Part shown: positions 1 to 9,187 of the stretch, one piece after another
Layout of the letters: each line of letters opens with the position of its first letter
How positions within the stretch are numbered: position 1 is the first letter of the stretch
Origin: Chrysophaeum taylorii
Taxonomy: Eukaryota; Sar; Pelagophyceae; Pelagomonadales; Pelagomonadaceae
Assembly: GCA_029834535.1 (NCBI GenBank)
Contig: JAQMWT010000176.1
Span: forward strand, 1 to 51,390
DNA: 51,390 bases
Reading direction: 5' to 3'
Notes under the pieces: generated by a model
The model's input: only the letters and a program-made list of their open reading frames with translations
What the model was told of the DNA's origin: nothing
The model's database searches: none
Program-made: the position numbers and the translations under genes

Positions 1-192
1 TGTGTAGCGGTGACTCCTTTCCCAACATCTCTGGAGGTCAAGTTGCACAGAGCGGAGTGTACGCAGGGTGGCGACGCGACACACATCGACGACGACCATT
101 CCGCGTAGGGTAAATAAGATTCGATCAACCGTAAGGTTGTAACATAGCGACCACACAGTGTGTGCTGCACCACAGGAATGTTCGGAAAATTC

Positions 193-780
193 TTATGGTG
201 GATCTGGTTGGCGGTGTCCGACGCATCGAGTGCTAGCACGACTCGAAACGACGTCCCACACGTTTCGTTGGCTCGTTGGAGACCTAAAGTACCGGCTCCA
301 CTGAACAGCATCACCACCTTGCGATAAGTGATTGAAGCCACTGAACCTTTCGTATCGGCGGCGGATCTCCGCTTCGGTGATCTCGCGGCATTTCTTTTCA
401 TCTTCTTCCGACCTTCGAGCGAAATCGTCGCTGCCTTCGGGTCGTTTGAGGGTGGACTTGTCCGCCATAGCGGTCGTAGCGTCCTTCTGCACCGTGCTCA
501 GCAGCATCGGCGGGGGAGATTCGTCGCATCGCGTCAAGTGACTAGCGACAGAAACGGTGAAAGAAAGGTTCCCCTTGTCGTATCCTTCTTCACATTCTTT
601 CGTAAGTTCGTTGATCGTAGAGACGTTCAACTCATCTTCGTACCTAACGATATCGCCAATCGCAAGGACTTCGCCTTGAGTGACGACCGTCGGCACTTCT
701 TCCGCGGCAGTAACCGCAACCCGAGCAGCGGACCGGTCGTGCTCTTCGCAAGAAGAACACATTCCTTCGACAACTCCCAA
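193..780 (-). pseudogene. Pol-linker-like fragment of LTR-type element
   Basis: This 195-codon open frame overlaps the retropepsin-like ORF upstream (627-1610) by about 150 bp in a different frame. Its middle is charged and helical (residues about 105-150, many E, R and K), the kind of segment that links protease to reverse transcriptase in Ty3-like polyproteins. No RT motif is visible. After its stop, another minus-strand frame stays open from about position 200 to position 1, so the element probably continues off the window. The function is not recognised; the assignment rests on collinearity with the ORFs at 627-4553. It could equally be chance coding in a decayed copy. Confidence 0.35.
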
Positions 781-1610
781 CTGCTCGTTCTCAGCAAACG
801 TAGCGACGAAACCTGTCCCATAACCGGTAGATTGTAAGTTCGACCGGGCTCGATTTGAAGCGTGCGCGCAGCGTAAGCCACTACTCCTCGCGCGTCTTCT
901 CCCGGAGCTGGGGAGAATTTGGTCGTAGCATGTCCCCGCGTAGCCAAGGCTACCGTACGTTCCGGCGGCGGGCTTCGGAGATCTTTAATCGTGCTCAAAC
1001 GAGCGTAAACTCGAGTCTTGACCAGGTCGAGACTCTTCCGAAAGGCATCGTGTTGATGATTGTAAATCGGTACGGTTATCGGATCTCGATCGTAAATAGA
1101 TCGAAAGGTCACGATTGGTGCATCGATTCGTTCATCCTTGAACTTAATCTTCTTGCGCCCGTAGACGACTTGGGTTCGATAAAAACAGATCCGATCGTGG
1201 GGGGAGTCCACGACGGCTCCTAAACCTCGTATATCGCGCCCTCCCAACAGGAACAGATAGTTCGCATCGGCCACAATAGCGACAATGGGGGCAGCGATGT
1301 TGTCGGCGAGGGCGACCCGAATCGCGATCCAACGATAGATCGTCGTCGTATTCAACCCTGATCCGTACAGCTTGCGCTTAATCGGAAGTTCGCCTTCATC
1401 GAAAATCAACTGATCTTTGGCCAACTTTCTGACCATTTCTCGGCAAATATAAGAAACATCTGCCATTCCATCGACACCGATGGTCGTCGAGAATTTCGGT
1501 CTGTCACGATTCCTGTAGATGTGACAGGCTATAAACGTAAGAGTACCCGTATCTAAACAACTGAGGGTAACCAAATCATCTTCGATCGTCCTGCCGTCTC
1601 GCGTCGTCAA
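627..1610 (-). CDS. Retropepsin-like aspartic protease ORF of an LTR-type element
   Basis: A 327-residue frame. A strand-turn-strand region reads TTIGVDGMADVSYI at about residues 42-55, and about 75 residues later comes YLFLLGGRDIRGLGAVVD. This pairing matches the retropepsin layout of an active-site strand followed by an ILGxDxL-type flap and psi-loop strand. The canonical D-T/S-G-A at the active site appears as D-G-M-A, so catalysis is doubtful. A separate LDTGT at about residue 19 sits too early in the fold to be the same site. The ORF lies downstream of Gag-like ORFs, the normal gag-pro order, and overlaps the preceding ORF by 35 bp in another frame. The family call is inference from motif spacing. 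Confidence 0.5.
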   Translation of the reverse strand: MTTRDGRTIEDDLVTLSCLDTGTLTFIACHIYRNRDRPKFSTTIGVDGMADVSYICREMVRKLAKDQLIFDEGELPIKRKLYGSGLNTTTIYRWIAIRVALADNIAAPIVAIVADANYLFLLGGRDIRGLGAVVDSPHDRICFYRTQVVYGRKKIKFKDERIDAPIVTFRSIYDRDPITVPIYNHQHDAFRKSLDLVKTRVYARLSTIKDLRSPPPERTVALATRGHATTKFSPAPGEDARGVVAYAARTLQIEPGRTYNLPVMGQVSSLRLLRTSSWELSKECVLLAKSTTGPLLGLRLLPRKKCRRSSLKAKSLRLAISLGTKMS

Positions 1611-2478
1611 CGAAGTGTGAGCACATCGGGCTCTGACTCAACGACCTCTCCCATAAATCATTCATTTCGTCTTTCCAGATTGCATCTGTAAATTCATTCG
1701 TCCTCGGTTGATCATCACCATCATCGGCGATCGGTTCCGTGTCGGCTGCAGCTTCGAGTACGTAGCTGAGCGGTTGTTCTGGTGGCTTCTTTAGCAAGAA
1801 GTTCCGAGTTCTCGTCCACCAATCCTGCAGGTTCCACGTCGGCTCGTCTTCGTCCCACTCGAGAACGCTGCTAATCTTCTTCTTAAATCTATCCTTTTCT
1901 TCCGGCGGCGTATCCGTGGCTCGATCCGTCGTAACCGAAGCCGTTTCGGGGGGGTCCGCAGGAAAAGATGTCGTCGTCCCCGACGTCAACTCTATCGTAA
2001 GATCGTCGTCTGCATTACTCGCGGTGGTCATCGTCTCGTCAGTCCAATGAGCGCACGAGCTATCACTGCAGAAATCCATGTCTGGCTCACAGCCAGTTTG
2101 GTCGCCAACGGTCGTCCCTGGAGGTTCCAAGGATAAGCCGATGGCGTCGAGGGCTTCCTCGTCAAAAATAAACGGTGGGTCTTCCGTGGACGACTCGTCA
2201 AATAACGTTATCGCGGACACTGGTTCACAAGGTGCAGCTTCTTCATCTTCCGAATCTGAATCGCCTTCCCAGTATCGTGGAGCTTCGAGTTCATCGCTCG
2301 AATCTTCGAGTTCATCGCTCGACATCTGCTCATAAATCTGTGCCAAAGACCGACGATTGGTCAGCACGTCGCTGGGTGGCTCGTCCATCGGCGGGCGAGC
2401 AAGATCTTCGAATGCGGCCGCGGCAAGGGCGTCGGCTGCGTCGTCGGTGCGGGTGTCCGTGTTCGGGTACACCATCAC
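1576..2478 (-). CDS. Acidic ORF between Gag-like and protease-like ORFs
   Basis: A 300-residue acidic protein rich in D, E, S and T, with repeated SSDELE-type segments near residues 55-70 and a Trp-containing patch (EWDEDEPTWNLQDWW) near residue 210. It has no recognised domain. It starts just after the Gag-like stop at 2481 and is in the -1 frame relative to it. That frame stays open upstream across the Gag stop, so a -1 ribosomal frameshift could fuse the two, as at many gag-pro junctions. No clear slippery heptamer was identified. It may be a Gag-Pro linker or a remnant. Confidence 0.4.
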   Translation of the reverse strand: MMVYPNTDTRTDDAADALAAAAFEDLARPPMDEPPSDVLTNRRSLAQIYEQMSSDELEDSSDELEAPRYWEGDSDSEDEEAAPCEPVSAITLFDESSTEDPPFIFDEEALDAIGLSLEPPGTTVGDQTGCEPDMDFCSDSSCAHWTDETMTTASNADDDLTIELTSGTTTSFPADPPETASVTTDRATDTPPEEKDRFKKKISSVLEWDEDEPTWNLQDWWTRTRNFLLKKPPEQPLSYVLEAAADTEPIADDGDDQPRTNEFTDAIWKDEMNDLWERSLSQSPMCSHFVDDARRQDDRR

Positions 2479-2480
2479 TC

Positions 2481-3677
2481 CTAATGGTAACTGTTGACCG
2501 CAAGGGGTCGTAAACGCGAACGTTGCAGACGAATGTCCCGAGTCTTCCCGGTAACGACCATCGTCCGAATTTCGATCGCGAGATCTTCGTCGCCGGCGGC
2601 GGCATGAATGCTAGAGCTCCTGCTATCTTTCCGTCGGCGCTGGCGCGAGCTGCTACGGCTCTTGTCGCGGCGTCGGGGGCTCCGGCTATCTCGACGGCCC
2701 GGTCGTGTCGAAGACGATCGGCCGTGTCCATCTGTTAAGTGCTTCACGGAATCCATAACCGTGGTCAGCTGCGTGCCCATATCATGGAGTCTGCTCTGAA
2801 TATCTTGAGAAGCGCTCGAACCGAGGGTGGCATTAGAACTGCCGTCGTCACGCGAATGATTATCTTTCCTTTGTCGGCTCTCCCATCGTCCTCGCGAAAT
2901 GGGCTTTCTGCCGTCTTCGATGTATTTGCACATCGCTACATAATAGTCGTCGGGCTCGCGGTTGCAAATGACTCGGTTCCCGTGTTCATCCTTGTCGTGG
3001 GTCGTTAAGAAAAACCCACAATCCTTGCATGTCCTCTCGAACCACTTTTTCGGATTCTCTTCGAGGCGCAATGCTTCATATTTCGTCGTTTTATCTTTCG
3101 TTCCCGAGGCGAGAGCCCGTCCTCCGCGTCCAGACGGTGGCTTCTGCGGCTTCCCGCTCGATGGGTTCGTTGAGTTTCGGCTGTTCTTCTCCGCCATGGC
3201 TGTTGCGAAGTCGTTCTCGAGCCGTGTAATCAGCGACAACGTAGACGTAAACGTCTTACACGTCGTCGGGTGTCCGCTGCGCATCGTTCGCACGCGGGAT
3301 TTCAATTCGCTGGACTCCAGTCCGCGTATCAAGTAAGATATGATCTCCACATCGCTGAGATCTCGGTTGGCCGCGGAACAGTACGCCATGGCCTCTTTCT
3401 GAAATTTAATGCAATATGTATGCACGTGGCGTTCCCCAGAGCGTTTCGGAACGGTCGCCTGGGTCGTGCATTGTAACTTTCGTAACGATTCCTCTGCCGT
3501 CACCGGCAGCGGACAACTCTCTCGGAAATATTTCAAAATCTTGAGGCAATACTTCTCGTTCAATCGTCGTATCCGTCGTACCACGGAACCGTACTCCTCA
3601 TCGTCGATATCCCGACGTAAATAAAAAGACGCTGGGTGATCGAGGTCTTTGCACAGGTCTTCATACTTCTCTAAGTG
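2481..3677 (-). CDS. Gag-like C-terminal half (capsid/nucleocapsid-like)
   Basis: The frame runs from immediately after the TAA at 3678-3680 to a TAG at 2481-2483, about 398 codons. The first usable start is a GTG near 3584, so it is more likely the continuation of the upstream frame than an independent gene. The first part is helical and capsid-like. The middle holds a Cys/His cluster (CKDCGFF...H...H...C), and the tail is a strongly basic Arg/Ser-rich stretch (about 70 residues) like a nucleocapsid RNA-binding tail. The same frame upstream encodes the coiled-coil part at 3678-4553. Gag is the best fit from architecture; no sequence-level family match can be claimed. Confidence 0.5.
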   Translation of the reverse strand, partial: HLEKYEDLCKDLDHPASFYLRRDIDDEEYGSVVRRIRRLNEKYCLKILKYFRESCPLPVTAEESLRKLQCTTQATVPKRSGERHVHTYCIKFQKEAMAYCSAANRDLSDVEIISYLIRGLESSELKSRVRTMRSGHPTTCKTFTSTLSLITRLENDFATAMAEKNSRNSTNPSSGKPQKPPSGRGGRALASGTKDKTTKYEALRLEENPKKWFERTCKDCGFFLTTHDKDEHGNRVICNREPDDYYVAMCKYIEDGRKPISRGRWESRQRKDNHSRDDGSSNATLGSSASQDIQSRLHDMGTQLTTVMDSVKHLTDGHGRSSSTRPGRRDSRSPRRRDKSRSSSRQRRRKDSRSSSIHAAAGDEDLAIEIRTMVVTGKTRDIRLQRSRLRPLAVNSYH

Positions 3678-4553
3678 TTATCGAAAAATCGGTGCGACTG
3701 TGTCGCGCAGGGTCGCGGGAGGCAGATATCGTAGTTTCTCCAAGCTGAAATGGTCTTCGGCTAACGTACTCATCACCGCGCCCGCATCTAAATCGAACTG
3801 GCCCTGATCGCGTCCATCGAGAACCAGTTTAAAAGTTTCGGTTTTTAATCCAGAGGTTGATCGCCGCTCCGTGTTGCGATCGTGTTTAGCTAACGCGCTG
3901 GCGAATCGATCTGTAAACCCCATCAAGAACTCTTGGGTGTCGATCCTTCCGTCGCCGCGCGTCTCCTCCTTTTCTTCTTCATCATCCTCTTCATAGCGCG
4001 GCTTCCTAGCTTTCGCGCGTGGTCGTGTAGTTGGCGGCTCCTCCTCAGCTCGGGACTCCGTGCTGCTCGCTCGCCTTGATCGACTCGGCGTACGCAACTC
4101 GTCTCTTTCACGTGTCAACGAGCTTACTTGATCTTGGAAGGCGTCTGCTCGAGCGTTGGCCCTACGCAGTTGCTCTTTTAATTCTTCTTTCTCCTTCCGT
4201 TGTAGCCGTTCTTTTCGTTCGTTCTCTTCCCCTATTTGTTTTAAAAGTCGTTCTTGCGCGCGTTCGTTCTCTTCGCGCAATGCCCGCAAGTGAGCCTCGT
4301 AGAACTCATTTATTTTCGTTGCATCCGGGGGTCCTGCACGCGTTGACGGAGCTGTCGATCGTCCTCCCGTCGGTCTCTCCGTGGGCTTGCCGTCGTTGTA
4401 GTCTAGCTCTTTTTCCTCGTCGTCAGCTTCTGTGTCGTGCTCTTCTTCATCGTCGTCATTATCATCATCGTCATTCCGCTCGTTCGTCTCATCCTGACGG
4501 CGTGGCGGTTCTTCATGTCGTAGCTGCTCGACGGCAGCATCATCGTCTTCCAT
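3678..4553 (-). CDS. Gag-like N-terminal half, acidic plus coiled coil
   Basis: A 291-residue frame. Residues 1-60 are very acidic (runs of D and E). Residues about 85-150 are a highly charged heptad region predicted by eye to form a coiled coil, followed by an acidic and basic linker and a folded-looking C-terminus ending in PIFR. It stops at TAA 3678-3680 and the same frame continues for about 398 more codons, so one stop codon splits a 689-codon open frame. Read with the downstream part it resembles a retrotransposon Gag. No cellular function is suggested. Confidence 0.5.
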   Translation of the reverse strand: MEDDDAAVEQLRHEEPPRRQDETNERNDDDDNDDDEEEHDTEADDEEKELDYNDGKPTERPTGGRSTAPSTRAGPPDATKINEFYEAHLRALREENERAQERLLKQIGEENERKERLQRKEKEELKEQLRRANARADAFQDQVSSLTRERDELRTPSRSRRASSTESRAEEEPPTTRPRAKARKPRYEEDDEEEKEETRGDGRIDTQEFLMGFTDRFASALAKHDRNTERRSTSGLKTETFKLVLDGRDQGQFDLDAGAVMSTLAEDHFSLEKLRYLPPATLRDTVAPIFR

Positions 4554-4646
4554 ATCGGCTCTGGCTCGTTCTAGTCGGCCGAGATCAGAGCGGGTCCAAA
4601 ATGGTTGAGTCGTCGTCGTTCTCGTGCTCCTTCGACTCTGGAACTT

Positions 4647-5145
4647 CTAATCGTCCACGACACGCGTAATATCGTCGTTGCGTGCGTCTTCCACCGACAA
4701 ATCTATCAGTCCGGTGGGCGGCAGAACTCGTCTCTGCCCGGCAATCAATGCCTTATCCGTGAGTTGCGATCTAACTCCGCTCGCCTGCGGCAGCGGTACC
4801 CGGGTTGCGCGTCGGCTAGCACCGAATCGCGCGTCGTCACTTCCGACGACTAACGTATCCGGCCGGGGAACTTTCCCACGGCTGTGGTCCTTCTGGAATT
4901 CCTTGTCGGCGCGCTTGATCAGGGCGCGCACGGCTTGTCCGGACCGTGTAGAGAATGCAAGATGCACTAGTCGCTGCGACCGATAAGGTCGCTCGAATCT
5001 CGTATTCCTCCTCCACCTGTGGCGTAAGGAGAATTTTAGGGGCTACCTGGCGCGCCTTCGAATCCTGGCTCGCCGCTCGCGTCCGTGCCCTTGGTGGAGT
5101 CACTGGACGAGGATTGCCGTTCTCCCGCCACACGACCACAAACAA
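4647..5145 (-). pseudogene. Leader ORF of the LTR-type element, with one frameshift
   Basis: Two overlapping minus-strand frames (5145-4837 and 4967-4647) read as one protein if a single indel near 4955-4967 is allowed. The first gives MFVVVWRENGNPRP... and the second continues with AFSTRSGQAVRALIKRADKEF. The product would be about 165 residues, basic at first, with a helical middle. It lies directly upstream of the Gag-like ORFs on the same strand. No family is recognised. It could be the start of the element's first ORF or an unrelated small gene. Confidence 0.3.
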
Positions 5146-5156
5146 CTTCCGTGCCT

Positions 5157-5177
5157 GATCCTCACAACTTGAGGATC
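5157..5177. repeat. Perfect 8-bp inverted repeat (hairpin)
   Basis: GATCCTCA, loop CAACT, TGAGGATC. It lies about 12 bp upstream of the minus-strand leader ORF start and could form a hairpin in its 5' leader RNA. The function is unknown. Confidence 0.7.
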
Positions 5178-5246
5178 GGCTGTTGCTTTATGATCAAGGT
5201 ATATTGAAACACAGAAATCAGGGTGACGCATGTCACGGAAAAGGAA

Positions 5247-5276
5247 GATGATGTCATAGAGAACACTGACATCATC
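5247..5276. repeat. Perfect 10-bp inverted repeat (hairpin or paired TGATGTCA sites)
   Basis: GATGATGTCA at 5247-5256 and TGACATCATC at 5267-5276 are exact reverse complements around a 10-nt spacer. It can fold as a stem-loop, or serve as two inverted CRE-like half sites for a bZIP factor in a promoter or LTR. Which of these applies is inference. Confidence 0.7.
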
Positions 5277-5437
5277 AGAACGGAGTAGGGTGCCCCTGAT
5301 AAGGAGGGCCCTAGAAGAGGGGTAAGCCTTAGGAGGCGGGAGTTGCCGCCACATCCACCATCTTCGCCATTTTTCTCATTGTCAGCTCGCCATCAGCCCC
5401 CGCGAGTCATCCATTCCGTGTTTGGCCTCCGCTCTCG

Positions 5438-5839
5438 GTGCAGGTTTCCTGCGGCGTCAAGCGGCTCGATGTCTTCCCCACCGACGTCGATTACTTTTGG
5501 TCCCAGCGTCTTATGTTCCCCTTAGGCTTTACTGTGCTTATGTTAGTGCGGCTCTTGACTCTCCTCCTGGTTAACTATCTCGCAAGCTGCTGCTGCCGGC
5601 TCATCTTTAGCCACCGCCTGCACCTCTTTGCCTTGCGCACCCTCCAAGGCCGCTTGCGTTGGATCTCTTACCGCCCTCTGCAACTTGGTAAGCACGCTCG
5701 TGCGGATCTCACTCGCGCGTGCTCGTCACCGCCTCGCCCACCGCAATCATCGTTGCCACCGCCATTGCTGCTCCTCGCGGGCGGCCCAGCTGCGTCTCCT
5801 GCGCGGCTTTTCGTGGCTCCGCCGTGCGGTTCAGCGTGA
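5438..5839 (+). pseudogene. Possible start of the LINE N-terminal ORF
   Basis: A 133-residue frame with a hydrophobic segment (about residues 27-50, LGFTVLMLVRLLTLLLVNYL) and then a basic region. It overlaps the next frame (5628-6149), and a one-base shift near 5690-5710 would join them smoothly. It is treated as the likely 5' part of the LINE ORF. No domain is recognised and the true start is uncertain. Confidence 0.3.
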
Positions 5840-6080
5840 TCCTTTCCATCGATCCGCCCGGTGCCTTGCTGCCGTTTATGGCTGCCTTATTCTCGCGCAC
5901 GCCGAGGCACGCAGAGTCTACGGTCATGTCCCGCGCCCTTTTGCCGCCTTCTTCGAGCGCGTCGCTTTTGTTTCGCGCCATGCCACTTCCGTGGCCCTTG
6001 GCCTTGCTCATGACGTGTTTCTCCCTTACGAGCAACATCGCGATCCCCGTGGAGCAGCCTCGGAGTCCCCCCCTCGTGCG

Positions 6081-6341
6081 GAGTCTCCTGCAACCTCGGA
6101 GCCACCCCCAGCCACACCCGCTCCTCGGCCTCGCCATCGACGGCGATAGGAGTCCGCCCCCTGTGTGGAATCACCTGCAACCTCGGATGCGTCCTCAGGT
6201 CCGCATGCTCCGCGTCCTCGCCATCGCCGCCAACAGGAGTCCGCCCCTCGTGCGGAGTCTCCTGCAACCTCGGATGCGTCCTCAGGTCCGCATGCTCCGC
6301 GTCCTCGCCGTCAGCGCCGACAGGAGCTCACCACTCCACCC
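6081..6341 (+). repeat. Three 87-bp coding tandem repeats
   Basis: The units start at 6081, 6168 and 6255. Each encodes 29 residues of the type ESPATSDASSGPHAPRPRHR. Units 2 and 3 are nearly identical and unit 1 is diverged. The codon that reads CAG (Gln) at 6234-6236 in unit 2 reads TAG at the same place in unit 1 (6147-6149), so the stop is a single C-to-T change. Confidence 0.85.
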
Positions 6342-7961
6342 TCCACGGACATGGGGCCGGATTCCCCTCCTCCCGCACCAGGACCAGACCGACACCACTC
6401 CCGTCGCCGCAGGTCTTCCCCCACGGCCGCTGACACCACACCTCCTGGGCCTGTGGCTATGGACCTGGAGTCATCGGAGGCAGGGTCCGCTACCTCCCCC
6501 CCTCGCCGTCGGGAACCCACCAATGCGACTCCCCCTCCGCCCGCTGCGACACCGGCACCGCGCCGCCATGGCCCCCGCCGCCGCGCGCCACCATCCGGGT
6601 CTGTTGCTACGGACATCGCGCCTCCACCGAACGCGGGGAACACCAATACCACCGCGCCCTTCCCAGTACCCACCACGGCGCCAGCCACCCACTCCCCCGG
6701 CCCCTCTGCCGACAACTCTCCTGCATCGCGTCGCCTCCGCCCACACCGCCAGCGGTCCTCCGCCACAGTTCATGACCCCATACCACTCGAGCCTGCGCCT
6801 ATGGACTTCGAAGCGTCCTTCGTGTCCACCCACATTGCCGCCGAGAACCTCCCCTCGTCTGGCACACACCCTCTTCCCACCGACACGGACATGGACCTTG
6901 AGGTCATCCATCATTCGTCGCCGGGTCCCACGCACAGCGCTGCCCCTGGCATCTGTCCGCCATCTCCCGCACCCACGCCGGCGCCTTCGCCCTCTGTCGA
7001 GGCTCCTGGCTCGTCGCACGCCCCCCTACCGCGTCACCACGCCTTGCCTACCGGTCGTGCTCGAGCCCGCACACATCCCACTTTGCCAGCGGACACCCGC
7101 GCTGCGCGCACCCAACATCTACACGCTCAGGCGCGTGCAGCCCGGCTGAACCTCGTCGCAGCTCGGCGCTAAGATCATGGTCAGTCTCGCCACCACGCTG
7201 CAACTCTTCTCCAGCGCCAGTTTCGCGCACGGACTCAACCCCAGGCACCTCTCGCTACCGACAGCCCTCCGTCGTCTGCTGCGGCCACACCGGCTCACTC
7301 GCCACCCGCGTCCGCGACCCAGAGCTCGTCAACTCCCCCTCAGCCACCACAGCCGGCTCTGGCTTCGACCCCTGCTCAGCACTCTACTCTCTTGTCCACC
7401 GCTCGTGCTGCCCGAAGTCGCGCGCAGTATACTCTGGCACGTGCTGCCCGACAGGACCTCGTTGCGGCCCTGCGCCGCGCTCCTGGTCAGCCACGTCACA
7501 CCGCCGCGATCCGTCTTCAGCGCTTCGTTCGCGCTCGGCAGCACAACCGTGCCCGTCGTTCACCTGCTACGCCTACACAGTCCGTCGCACCCACTGCTAC
7601 CAATACTTCCCCGCCGTCTGCCACACCGACGCCAACTTCCTCGCCACCCTCGGGCCCATCACCTACCCCTCAGCCACCGCTATCTGCCTCGCCTTCACGC
7701 GCACGCGCAAACTCTGCACATCCGGATGTCGCCCGCGTTATACGCACCCGCGCTCAATACGCTCAAGCACGTGAAGCCCGGCAGAACCGCGTCGCGGCCT
7801 TGCGCCAGACTCCTGGCCCGCCACTCCACTACGCAGCGGCCCTTCTTCAGCGCCAATTTCGAGCCTGGAAGCGATTACGTGCTCGTCGGTCCCTGGCAAT
7901 AATCCGCCGCTTCCTGCGCCACACGGCTGGCCGCTATGTCAGCTACCTACGGGACCGCGCT

Positions 7962-8132
7962 TGTCCTATATGCTCCAGCCCTTGCTTTACCCGTTGCCAA
8001 GTCCGCTGCTGTCGCGTGGTCCTGCACCACGCCTGCGTTGGTCAGTGGGCGCTAAGCAACCTCGCCGGCGACCAAGGCGACCCTGACGTGGCGCCCGCCA
8101 ACCGCGCGCGCCTTCCGCCGTGCCCCGACTGC
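7962..8132 (+). other. RING-type zinc-finger domain in LINE ORF
   Basis: The ligand pattern is C-x2-C, then a cluster CRVVLHHACVGQW with Cys and His at the expected ligand spacing, then CPDC. A long loop between the two halves is compatible with RING-HC/H2 fingers. It is seen directly in the frame that also carries the IQ-like repeats. Confidence 0.65.
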
Positions 8133-8644
8133 CGCAGTCCTATACGCGTGGTCCGCCCTCATCAACGCTGGGTGTCTGTGCACTCTCTCCCCCATGTCCG
8201 CGATGCCGCACCTCATCGCATTTTCCCACTTGCTGCAGAGCCCTTGCCGCCGCCACCGCCCGATATCGCATTCCAGCGCGCGTATGCGCGGCGCTTCCCT
8301 TGCCGCTCGAGCCGCTGCTGCTGCGGAACGCCATCTCGCCGCTATGCGCGCTGCTACTGCCGCTGCTGCGGCACTCCAACTCGACGCGGGACGGGCCGCC
8401 GCCGCTGCTGCCAGCGCCGACGCTTACCTCGCCTATCGAGCTGGCGCCCACGCTGCCCAAGCTACCCGTGGCGGCCGCCTCTCCCACATTGGCGCCCGCA
8501 CGCGATCCACTGGCACCCGCAACACCCCTACCACCCCTCCCGCTGGCAACCGCCGCACCACTGCGTCTGGCAACCGCACTGCGCATGCAACAGGCAACCG
8601 CAACACCCCTGCCGCTGGCACCCGCAACACCCCCACTACTAGCA

Positions 8645-8659
8645 CCCCCCCCCCCCCCC
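8645..8659 (+). repeat. C15 homopolymer at a frame change
   Basis: Fifteen consecutive C residues. The upstream frame (RING ORF) ends immediately before it, while the frame that carries the RT-flanking domain is the one open after it. It could be a slippage site, a replication-slippage mutation or a sequencing error. Confidence 0.8.
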
Positions 8660-9187
8660 GCCGCTGCCGCCGGCAACCGCCGCGCCCCTGCCCCTGCCAG
8701 CAGCCACCGCAACGCCCCTGTCACGGCCGCAGCCTCCATGAGCGTTTCGCCTGGCACTTCTCCCATTAGGCCACGGTCACATTCGGCGCCACCGTTTATC
8801 GCCCCCGTCCACCCTACGCGATCCGGGCCACCCCCCTCCCTCCCGACACGCCGTCCACGTGACCTGGGCGATTTGCGCTCTGCGATCGACGAGGTCTCCA
8901 TCAAAGACCTCATTATGTCGCCGTGCTCGTGCATTCGCAACATTCCCGCCCAATTCTGCGAGGCATGGGCGTGCGCAATGGCCGAGGTGTGTTCGTGGTT
9001 TGAAGTCGCCACTTCCGATGACGCTCGTGACTGTGCCCTCCTTTGGTACATGAGCCTTCACAGCCTACTTCTTCGGCGAGCACCACGAGGCGGCGCCCGT
9101 CGGCCCGACGTGCTCACTGACCGCTTTGCAGCCTTCGCCGCGCGGGGCGTTACGACTTCCTTATTGACGGGTACCTCCACGACGTGA
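8646..9187 (+). pseudogene. LINE RT-flanking N-terminal domain
   Basis: After the C15 tract this frame encodes a Pro/Ser-rich linker and then a folded region of about 110 residues (from RDLGDLRSAIDEVS). It includes CIRNIPAQFCEAWACAMAEV, WYMSLHSLLLRRAPRGG and RFAAFAARGVTTSLL. This arrangement (small helical domain, a W..l..lLLRR..RGG segment, then L..RF..F..G) is what precedes the polymerase fingers in a group of protist and algal RLE-type LINEs. The frame stops at 9185-9187, just where the fingers motifs should begin, and they are absent. The polymerase resumes at 10771. Confidence 0.5.

Larger units (their letters stand above)
5146..5437. other. Junction between LTR-type block and LINE; two perfect hairpins
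   Basis: No gene is seen here. The stretch carries a perfect 8-bp inverted repeat (GATCCTCA / TGAGGATC, 5-nt loop) at 5157-5177 and a perfect 10-bp inverted repeat (GATGATGTCA / TGACATCATC, 10-nt loop) at 5247-5276. It probably holds the 5' leader or LTR of the minus-strand element and the 5' end of the plus-strand LINE, but neither boundary could be fixed. Confidence 0.5.
5628..8642 (+). pseudogene. LINE N-terminal ORF: repeats, IQ-like motifs, RING finger; two in-frame stops
   Basis: One reading frame runs from 5628 to 8640 and is broken only by TAG at 6147-6149 and TAA at 7170-7172. In order it holds: a Pro/Arg-rich region with three 87-bp (29-codon) repeats at 6081-6341; a Pro-rich linker; three repeats of an IQ-like calmodulin-binding type motif (AATLLQRQFRAR, AAIRLQRFVRAR, AAALLQRQFRAW), each preceded by an AR..R..VAALR helix; and a RING-type zinc finger (CPIC at 7962-7973, a CC...HH.C pair, CPDC at 8121-8132). 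After the RING the sequence is Ala-rich and reaches a C15 tract at 8645, where the frame changes. RING domains often act as E3 ligases or nucleic-acid-binding modules; which one applies here is unknown. Confidence 0.6.

Noticed and set aside
5719..7149. A 476-codon Pro/Leu/Arg-rich frame overlapping the LINE ORF
   Set aside because: It is a shadow frame of GC-rich repeats. The overlapping frame at 5628-8642 carries the RING and IQ-like motifs and continues through the stops.
3678..7172. Reassigned stop codons (TAA/TAG as sense) as the explanation for in-frame stops
   Set aside because: The intact cellular genes contain no in-frame TAA or TAG, and CFAP57 and the DUF924 gene end in TAG. The interruptions occur only in transposon ORFs.
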